Under the pieces are notes generated by a model. The model made no database searches, was not told the origin of the DNA, and worked only from the letters and a program-made list of their open reading frames with translations. From the NCBI RefSeq assembly GCF_000497045.1, contig NW_015961991.1, positions 248,812 through 312,811 on the forward strand: a stretch of DNA of 64,000 bases. Direction: 5' to 3'. Shown in pieces: positions 58,318 to 64,000 of this stretch (within the stretch, counting starts at the first letter, position 1; each line of letters begins with the position of its first letter). This DNA is from Kalmanozyma brasiliensis GHG001. Its lineage: Eukaryota; Basidiomycota; Ustilaginomycetes; Ustilaginales. The position numbers and the translations under genes are program-made.

Positions 58318-59217
58318 CTACACATGAGCGCGTCCCCCGCTTGCGAGGCCCAGCAGAGGTCGCAGATGATCATCAATCGCTTTGAAATCATCATTTTCAA
58401 CGTATCCAGCTCCGAAGTGGACGAGAGGGGGCCGTTCTGCTGTCGATGACTCTGGGACGCCCCAAAACATGTAGTACGGCTTGTTCTCCAGCACGGTTCC
58501 TTTCAGAAGCCTTCTTGTGGTTTGAAGGTTGTGCTGCGTCATGAGAATTCGAAGCGGAGTGCCATCGTTCGCAGACGCCCGCACGACAGGCAGAACACGA
58601 CTCGGGACCTGGTATGGCCACCGACCGCGAAAATCGCCATCCGTCAGGCGATGGAAGACGTGAGGATCGACCCAGTGCAGCTTGCCGGCGAAGACGTTAG
58701 AAGCAATGGCTTGTTGAACATCGTGAGCGTTGTTCTTGAAGAGAAGATTGTACACATGCCCCTTATCTTTTAGGGCAGGGACCTGCTGGAGGTGTCGGAA
58801 CGACGGAGGTTCGGGCCAGTCAGGTGGAACGCTTGTCTTAGCGAGTCTGGTCTTCTTCTCGCGTGGAGTGCTGGTGCTCGATAGATCCGCTGACAACGCT
58901 TGTAGGATTTCGTAGTCTACATCCTCAAGCTGCTGCGGCGCCGACGAGACATCAGTTGCCCAGCTCAGTGAGTGATCGGCGGGACCGTGAGTCCAGTGGT
59001 CGGACGAGCCTTGAGCAAATGATGCGCTGCCGCTCGTCGAATGGTGGTCGTTGAGTGGCTGTTGGGCCCGCCAAGTCTGGGGGCTATCCGGCGGCGTCGA
59101 CCAGCCATGATGAGCTAGGGACCATATGTCGCCATCATCGTTCTCCATCGGAGCTGCGTAGCTGAGCCGGCATGTGAGCAGAACACAAACCGCGACAAAG
59201 CTGACAAAGGAAGGCAT
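58318..59217 (-). CDS. Cluster member 6: cysteine-free secreted protein
   Basis: From ATG 59217 the product is 299 residues with signal peptide MPSFVSFVAVCVLLTCRLSYA and mature start AP-MENDD. Eleven further codons upstream (ATG 59250) would weaken the signal. The mature chain is cysteine-free, and the N-terminal part is rich in Trp, His and Ser. The acidic block reads QLEDVDYEILQALSADL and is followed by a basic patch (PREKKTRLAK). Conserved blocks are VFAGKLHWVDP, RILMTQHN, YYMFWGVPE and FGAGYVENDDFKAIDDHLRPLL. A TATTAAAG element near 59300 lies about 85 bp before the ATG. Confidence 0.8.
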   Translation of the reverse strand: MPSFVSFVAVCVLLTCRLSYAAPMENDDGDIWSLAHHGWSTPPDSPQTWRAQQPLNDHHSTSGSASFAQGSSDHWTHGPADHSLSWATDVSSAPQQLEDVDYEILQALSADLSSTSTPREKKTRLAKTSVPPDWPEPPSFRHLQQVPALKDKGHVYNLLFKNNAHDVQQAIASNVFAGKLHWVDPHVFHRLTDGDFRGRWPYQVPSRVLPVVRASANDGTPLRILMTQHNLQTTRRLLKGTVLENKPYYMFWGVPESSTAERPPLVHFGAGYVENDDFKAIDDHLRPLLGLASGGRAHV

Positions 59218-59721
59218 GTTGTTGAGTCGCTCAGCTCTGAGTCTCATCAAGGGATAATGCCAGGGGTCGATGGACGAAGGAGAGATGGAACGGACAGGCC
59301 TTTAATAGCGAGTCTTGGTTGGTCTGTTAATTTGGCTGGTGTCTTCGTTCGTCCAACTCAAGCTGTGCGTCAGGCAGTTGCAGTGCAATGGTGGGCGGGC
59401 CTGATTTGCTGTCATCAACTGCTCCAACATAGAGCTCGCAATGATAACGTACATATCGTTGACAACAAGAAGCTTTTCGCCCACTTTCAATGAATGCAGT
59501 GGGCTATCGCTGGTGGTTCCTCGATTGATTTGGCAGAGCGACAGCTCAACATATGAAGTGTCGTAAACAGAGCTGACAGGCCGAGGCATGCACCCACTCG
59601 GATCACCTCTAACGTCTTTGATAATCACAGTAGCAGGCAGCGGTGGATTTCAGACTCCAGAACGGTGAGGCTACGTCGTTGCCCAATTGACACCTCTGCT
59701 GCATAAATCGAGGACGTGGGA
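59218..59721. other. Intergenic region between members 6 and 7
   Basis: 504 bp. A TATTAAAG element (minus sense) near 59298-59305 serves as probable core promoter of member 6. Nothing else is visible. Confidence 0.4.
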
Positions 59722-60576
59722 CTACACATGAACCTGACCTGCATGCTTGAGCCCTTCCAACAACGGTCGCACATGCTGATCCACTGCGACGTGATCTGCT
59801 TCGTCCAGATAACCCGAGCCGTAGTAAGTGATCGGTAACTGCTTCGCCTCGAACGCATCTGGGACACCCCAAAAGCTGTAGTACGGCCTTCCGTTCAACG
59901 GACTCCCTTCCATATTCCTGAATTTCTTGCCTTGGGGGTTGTTGGCTGTCATGTAGATCGGATGCTCTCCACCACTGCCGACAGAGCCTCGGACGAGGGG
60001 AAGAAGGCGGGTCTGCCTTTGATACGGCGATCTGCGGTAGTAGTCCTTCTCATCGAGGCGCAAAGTTTTGGCTTCGACCCAATGCAGCTTGTTCGCAAAG
60101 AGGTGCGAGACGATGCGGTCTCGAACAGCATCGTCGCTCTTGTAATTGATCGCCCTCCTGTTGGTGTTGAGTGGTGGCAGCAGATTGAGCTCTTTTATGA
60201 ATTGAGGTTCTGCCAGGCCGGCTAGGAATCGATTGTATTCGCCGCCCGTGGTCCTTGCGGCCCTTCGTCCGCTCTTGCTTGCCGTGTCAGCCGTTTGCTT
60301 GCCCGGCTCAGAGTGGAACGGATCGACAGGAACAGGCTGAGCTGGCGCTGTGCTGCTTTCACCGCCCCGCGCAGGGCCCGGGACAGGCCACCCATCGGCG
60401 GAGAGGTCCTGAGAGAGGGCTCTGAGGATATCGAAGTCGACAGCGTCCATACCTCGGGAAGGTGAAGAGGAGAATTCGCTGGGCCATCCTCCGGAATTGT
60501 CCATCGGAGACGACAACACGCACCGATTTGTGAGAAGCGAAAGGCAAAGGAGCAGGCAAACGAAAGGGAATCGCAT
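59722..60576 (-). CDS. Cluster member 7: cysteine-free secreted protein
   Basis: At 284 residues this is the shortest member. The signal peptide is MRFPFVCLLLCLSLLTNRCVL and the mature start SSP-MDNSGG. The acidic block GMDAVDFDILRALSQDL comes only about 35 residues in, so the low-complexity segment before it is nearly absent. A basic patch (SKSGRRAARTT) follows near residue 96. Conserved blocks are LFANKLHWVE, PIYMTANN, YYSFWGVPD and YGSGYLDEADHVAVDQHVRPLLEGL. A TTTTAAGG stretch lies about 70 bp before the ATG. Because it is nearly the bare conserved unit, it is the simplest member for structure prediction. Confidence 0.82.
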   Translation of the reverse strand: MRFPFVCLLLCLSLLTNRCVLSSPMDNSGGWPSEFSSSPSRGMDAVDFDILRALSQDLSADGWPVPGPARGGESSTAPAQPVPVDPFHSEPGKQTADTASKSGRRAARTTGGEYNRFLAGLAEPQFIKELNLLPPLNTNRRAINYKSDDAVRDRIVSHLFANKLHWVEAKTLRLDEKDYYRRSPYQRQTRLLPLVRGSVGSGGEHPIYMTANNPQGKKFRNMEGSPLNGRPYYSFWGVPDAFEAKQLPITYYGSGYLDEADHVAVDQHVRPLLEGLKHAGQVHV

Positions 60577-60973
60577 GACTGGATGCTGATGTTGAGGTGC
60601 TGTGATAGGAGTAGGGAAGGAAGGCTAGAGAAGTTCACTCGCTCCTTAAAACCAGCAAGGGTTGGGTCATCACGCAATCTGTGGGGCATCTCGACGACGC
60701 TCGTAGCTTCAGCGAAACGACAAAAGGCTTGTCGAACGTGGTAACACAGAGCCTCGAGCTGGGTTGCCACGCTGTGGCGATGTCATTCATGCTGCTCGAG
60801 TTATGACAATGTTTCATCGTTGGTGGGATGTTGCACAGTGCGAAACTAGAGACCAAAAACAGTGGTGAATTGACAGCATTGTATAAGACGAGTGGGGGGC
60901 CAAATGAAGTGCCGACGAGGACTGCGATGCACGTCGGCGTACGGCACCAGGCGGACGATAAGCGTACAAACGT
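60577..60973. other. Intergenic region between members 7 and 8
   Basis: 397 bp with the TTTTAAGG element (minus sense) near 60645-60652. No coding frame is visible. Confidence 0.35.
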
Positions 60974-61963
60974 CTAGACAGCACGCTTGAGACCATCGAG
61001 CAGAGGCTGCAGGTGCCTGTTGACAGCCTCGTGGTCGCTCGTTTCAATATGACCGGCGCCGTAGATTACCACGCTCGTTCCCGACGGCCCTTCCTGTACT
61101 CCCCAGAAAAGGTAATGCGGCCTCTGACCCAGCGTGCTGGCCGAGAGCGCGTTGCTGCCCATTGAACGCGAGTGCTGCGTCATGTAGAGCCTGATCTGCG
61201 GATCACCGCTGGGCGTGCGCGGGGGGTCGACGAAGAGCACCGGGCGACTAGCGCGTCTCAATGGCCACATGTTGCGCAACAGAGTGTTGGAGAGGAGTGC
61301 CAGCTGGTCGTCGGGCACCCAGTGCATCTTGTCGCCGAAGAGCCGAGTGTTGATTTGACCTTGGAGGGCAGGATCGGATCGGAAGCCGATCGAGGCTTGC
61401 ACGTACCTGCGGTCTTGTCGCAGGGGCGGAATGGTCTTGATGGCGCGCACAGAAGATGGCTCCCACCAGCTGGAAGTCGAGGCTGGGCGTCGCACACGCG
61501 AAGAGCCTGCGATCTGAGAGTGATGGTCCGCAGTAGACATTGATGCCGGCACGCCTTGACGACCCGTACTTTCGGTGCTCGAAACTGACTCTGGCTCCTG
61601 AGAAGCACTGTCAGATATGGTGATCACATCGTTGGAATGTGCGTGTGCCCCGTGAGCAGAATCGTCGGAGATGGTAATCACATCCGTGTCTTGATCTGCG
61701 CCGGCGGGCTGATGTCCAGGTGAAGGAACTTGAGCATCGAAGTCCCACTGCTGCGGGCTTGAAGGAGGAAACGCATGTGGCGACCAGGACGAGCTCGATT
61801 CTTGTCCATACTGAGCAGCCTCGCTGCTCGAATCTGGCGAGTACGGCAATTGAGGCCAACTTTGATGATAGAGCTCCTCCCAACTCAGTCCATGGTGTCC
61901 ATGGTCCATGGGAGCTGCGGCAGTTAGCCGGAGCGCTACGAGTAAGAGGTGAAGAGCCAGCAT
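60974..61963 (-). CDS. Cluster member 8: cysteine-free secreted protein with paired DVITISD motifs
   Basis: The product is 329 residues with signal peptide MLALHLLLVALRLTA and mature start AAP-MDHGHHG. There is no cysteine anywhere. The acidic D-F-x-x-L block of other block-B members is degraded. Instead, residues 94-102 and 112-119 carry two copies of D-V-I-T-I-S-D-[DS], which fit the SUMO-interaction pattern of hydrophobic residues followed by acidic and Ser residues. Conserved C-terminal blocks are RLFGDKMHWVP, RLYMTQHS, HYLFWGVQE and YGAGHIETSDHEAVNRHLQPLL. Secretion and a host SUMO role are separate inferences. Confidence 0.8.
   Translation of the reverse strand: MLALHLLLVALRLTAAAPMDHGHHGLSWEELYHQSWPQLPYSPDSSSEAAQYGQESSSSWSPHAFPPSSPQQWDFDAQVPSPGHQPAGADQDTDVITISDDSAHGAHAHSNDVITISDSASQEPESVSSTESTGRQGVPASMSTADHHSQIAGSSRVRRPASTSSWWEPSSVRAIKTIPPLRQDRRYVQASIGFRSDPALQGQINTRLFGDKMHWVPDDQLALLSNTLLRNMWPLRRASRPVLFVDPPRTPSGDPQIRLYMTQHSRSMGSNALSASTLGQRPHYLFWGVQEGPSGTSVVIYGAGHIETSDHEAVNRHLQPLLDGLKRAV
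61607..61684 (-). repeat. Paired SUMO-interaction-like motif coding repeat
   Basis: Two in-frame copies of GATGTGAT[TC]ACCAT (61684 downwards and 61630 downwards, minus sense) start 54 bp apart and encode DVITISDD and DVITISDS. The linker is Ala/His-rich. Confidence 0.6.
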
Positions 61964-62428
61964 GACGATGTTTTTGGAGCTGCTATCGACGGACGTGGGT
62001 ACGGAGAGTCAAGAAGAGGCGAGCGTGTAGAAGTAGCTGTCGAATCTGACCGCGGTGATGTTGTCATAGCCATTCGAAAGCTGAAGGACAGCATCGGAGC
62101 CTTTTCCGAGATAAAGTCGAGGGCGTCGTCCGGGTGGCAGATGAAATGAGGGCCGCGATGCTGTCGCAGCAGGTTGAGACCTGTCAATGGCATCATTGTT
62201 CATTCGTCCCGGATGTGGCATGCTCAAAACTGACCGGTGAGGAGTCTCATAAGGAAGTTTGCGGCATGGGGACAAGATATTCGATTTGGTGCCAACCGCT
62301 CTCGTGAAACCCCATCACGCCCACTCAACAGTCGAGGTGGGCCAGAAGAAATATCTTAGCAGCTGAGCGACCACCGAGAGCCAAGTGGGCATACAGCAAA
62401 TCCGCTTGGCAACGTTCTTCTTCAAGGC
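61964..62428. other. Intergenic region between members 8 and 9
   Basis: 465 bp with the presumed promoter of member 8. No TATA-like element at the usual distance and no coding frame is visible. Confidence 0.35.
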
Positions 62429-63472
62429 CTAGACTCGACCCTTCGTAGCCCCCTTGAGGGCCTGCAGTATAGGCCACAGATGGTCATCTACACCCTGTCG
62501 ATGCTCAGGGGCGATATATCCGGCTCCGTAGTTGATGACGTTTGTCCGCCATGGTGTCTCTTCAACGCCCCAGAAGAAGAAGTGGGGTTTGCCCTGCAAG
62601 CCTCGCTGCCTGAAATGCTCGCCGAGGAAGCGCGAATGATGAGCTTCGTGGTCGGTCATGTAAATCGGGATCTTGTCGCCGTTCCGCCCCACCGCCGGGC
62701 TGAAGGGCAGCTTCCGACTGGTTCGTTTGGCGGGGAAAATCTTGCTAAACGTGGCCCTGGCTTGGGGCATCTCTGTGTTGGAGACCACTGTCATCTTGCC
62801 TGCAAAGAGGCGGGAGTTGAGCGCTTCGAGCACTTCGACGGTGGGAGAAACGACGAGCTTTGGGCGCCGGTGGCCAATCTGGAGGCGACGCACGCCTTCG
62901 AGCTGGTAGAACGACAGTGGCTCCCAGCCGTTAATCTTTGGATACCTCCATCCTAATTTGTAACCCTTGTCGTTCAGGAGGCTGCGCGACGCGTGAACGT
63001 CCGGGATGGCGGCTGGGTCATGCTGAAGATCGTGCTGGGCAGAAGCCTGTACAGCGAGCGTGTCCAGATTGGGTTGGGCGGGAGAAGCGACGTGATGCAT
63101 TGGATGGTCGGGCCGAGCCGAGGCTGAAACGGCGTGGCTCTGTGAGACGTCGTCCAGCAGCGAATCGAGGATACGGAAGTCGACCTCGTCCAGCTGACGT
63201 TCTGTTGACGGAGAGAAGCCGGAATGGACGCCGTAGGGATAGCTTGCCGGATGAGTGTCGCTTTGGATAGGCGGAGCTGGCTGCACAGACATGCCGCTCT
63301 GGATGAGCTGTGGCCAGGTTGATGAGGACGTCTGCGCACCAAGGTGAGGAACCTGGTTAGGAGCTTCGTGAGAATATAGAAACCAATTCCCTGGGGACCC
63401 GCCGTCGTTCATCGGAGCTGCCAAGACAAGCGACGACGCGACGACAGGCAACCAAACAAGATAGAACAGCAT
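62429..63472 (-). CDS. Cluster member 9: cysteine-free secreted protein
   Basis: From ATG 63472 the product is 347 residues with signal peptide MLFYLVWLPVVASSLVLA and mature start AP-MNDGGS. An in-frame ATG at 63502 would add ten residues and cannot be excluded. The mature chain has no cysteine. The acidic block reads QLDEVDFRILDSLLDDV. Conserved blocks are LFAGKMTVVS, PIYMTDHE, HFFFWGVEE and YGAGYIAPEHRQGVDDHLWPIL; a basic patch (FPAKRTSRKLPF) precedes them. A CATAAAG element near 63550 lies about 80 bp before the ATG. It is the right-hand end of block B. Confidence 0.8.
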   Translation of the reverse strand: MLFYLVWLPVVASSLVLAAPMNDGGSPGNWFLYSHEAPNQVPHLGAQTSSSTWPQLIQSGMSVQPAPPIQSDTHPASYPYGVHSGFSPSTERQLDEVDFRILDSLLDDVSQSHAVSASARPDHPMHHVASPAQPNLDTLAVQASAQHDLQHDPAAIPDVHASRSLLNDKGYKLGWRYPKINGWEPLSFYQLEGVRRLQIGHRRPKLVVSPTVEVLEALNSRLFAGKMTVVSNTEMPQARATFSKIFPAKRTSRKLPFSPAVGRNGDKIPIYMTDHEAHHSRFLGEHFRQRGLQGKPHFFFWGVEETPWRTNVINYGAGYIAPEHRQGVDDHLWPILQALKGATKGRV

Positions 63473-63544
63473 GCTGATGATATCAAGGCTATGGGACGAC
63501 ATGAGAAATGGTAGCGACGATGGCTGTATCTTCGTATTCCACAG

Positions 63545-63555
63545 CCCTCTTTATG
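63545..63555 (-). promoter_or_regulatory. TATA-like CATAAAG element of cluster member 9
   Basis: CCATAAAGAGGG reads towards member 9, about 75-80 bp before its ATG, and resembles CCATAAAGGACG before member 3. Confidence 0.4.
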
Positions 63556-63664
63556 GTCTGCCTTCAGCGCAGGTCCGACTTTTCGAACAATTGCCTCTGA
63601 CCATTCCATCATGGGTCAAGGTTGTTTCATGACGGGACGATGACCAATGAGATGGACGCATCGT

Positions 63665-64000
63665 TTAGATCCACACCGCGGTGGCAGCCTCTCGAAGTCG
63701 ACCTTGCGCATCATTTCCGAGCTTGAGGGTCGCCACTTCCCTTAGGACAACCTGGTGGGTTTCGCCGGAATGTTCGACGTCGAGACGGAGCATCCTAAGC
63801 TCCCCCACTTCGCTATCGGTGAGGGCAGCATAAATTCCATCTCCGCTCGGTCCAGGCAAGAATGTAGGCGCGGGCTCGATCGCATTTGCCCAGCCGCCCG
63901 AGGTGGGTGTCTGCCACAAACACAGAGCATCGCCGAGCTCGTCCGAAGCATTGCGACCTGGTGGAGGTACCACGAGCCCACCTTTATCGAGCTCGAACAC
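63665..64000 (-). CDS. Partial beta-propeller protein, muconate-cyclase/lactonase-like C-terminus
   Basis: The frame enters from the right edge without a start and ends at 63665, leaving 111 C-terminal residues. The segments GGWANAIEPAP, GIYAALTDSEVGELRMLRLD and the end REAATAVWI resemble the last blade and C-terminus of fungal carboxy-cis,cis-muconate cyclases (seven-bladed propellers). These convert 3-carboxy-muconate to its lactone in aromatic catabolism. The match is by pattern only over a short fragment, so the function is tentative. It lies 192 bp from the ATG of cluster member 9, and marks the right border of the cluster in this window. Confidence 0.5.
   Translation of the reverse strand: MFELDKGGLVVPPPGRNASDELGDALCLWQTPTSGGWANAIEPAPTFLPGPSGDGIYAALTDSEVGELRMLRLDVEHSGETHQVVLREVATLKLGNDAQGRLREAATAVWI

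Overview
This window is nuclear DNA from a basidiomycete fungus, most probably a smut or one of its yeast-like relatives (Ustilaginaceae: the Ustilago, Sporisorium, Moesziomyces/Pseudozyma group). The reasons are the compact layout of mostly intron-poor genes, short GTAAGT-type introns where they occur, GC-rich codon use, basidiomycete-like versions of core eukaryotic genes (BUD31, a Srk1/Rck2-type kinase, HRQ1, IMPACT/YIH1, PSMG1), and a local array of smut-style secreted proteins. The species call is an inference. I see no transposon, no rRNA and no tRNA that I can support.

Layout. Positions 1-41.8 kb are mostly core and metabolic genes: an edge-truncated unknown gene, an alpha/beta hydrolase, a fuconate-dehydratase-like enolase-superfamily enzyme, a small orphan secreted protein, a conserved unknown protein, a glutathione transferase, a BTB protein, a very large class-3 lipase with membrane segments, a secreted gamma-glutamyltransferase, PSMG1, a Srk1/Rck2-like MAPK-activated kinase (four exons including a 45-nt microexon), BUD31 (three exons), the HRQ1 helicase, a methyltransferase, a PLP decarboxylase, an RMD1-type membrane protein, a mitochondrial-type rhomboid and a TXNDC9/Plp1-like protein.

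From 42.2 kb to 63.5 kb lies the most interesting part: nine related secreted proteins in two blocks. Block A (42251-46916) has three genes on the plus strand; block B (55128-63472) has six on the minus strand, so the blocks face each other across about 8.2 kb of unrelated genes (GPI-type GH16 glucanase, histidine phosphatase, M50B-like membrane metallopeptidase, F-box-like protein, IMPACT, and a three-exon I9/Pbi2-type protease inhibitor). All nine have a signal peptide, a low-complexity N-terminal half, a shared C-terminal half with five conserved blocks, and no cysteine at all in the predicted mature chain. They look like a rapidly diversifying, tandemly duplicated candidate effector family. 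The Eff1 family of Ustilago maydis is the first thing to compare them with, but I cannot confirm that from here. One member carries two copies of a SUMO-interaction-like motif, another a duplicated WQDD repeat. The window ends in the 3' part of a probable muconate-cyclase-like beta-propeller gene.

Multiexon models (fuconate dehydratase, PSMG1, SRK1, BUD31, methyltransferase, I9 inhibitor) were rebuilt by hand from splice signals, reading phase and family conservation. Starts were moved downstream of the longest open frame wherever a signal peptide or a promoter argued for it.
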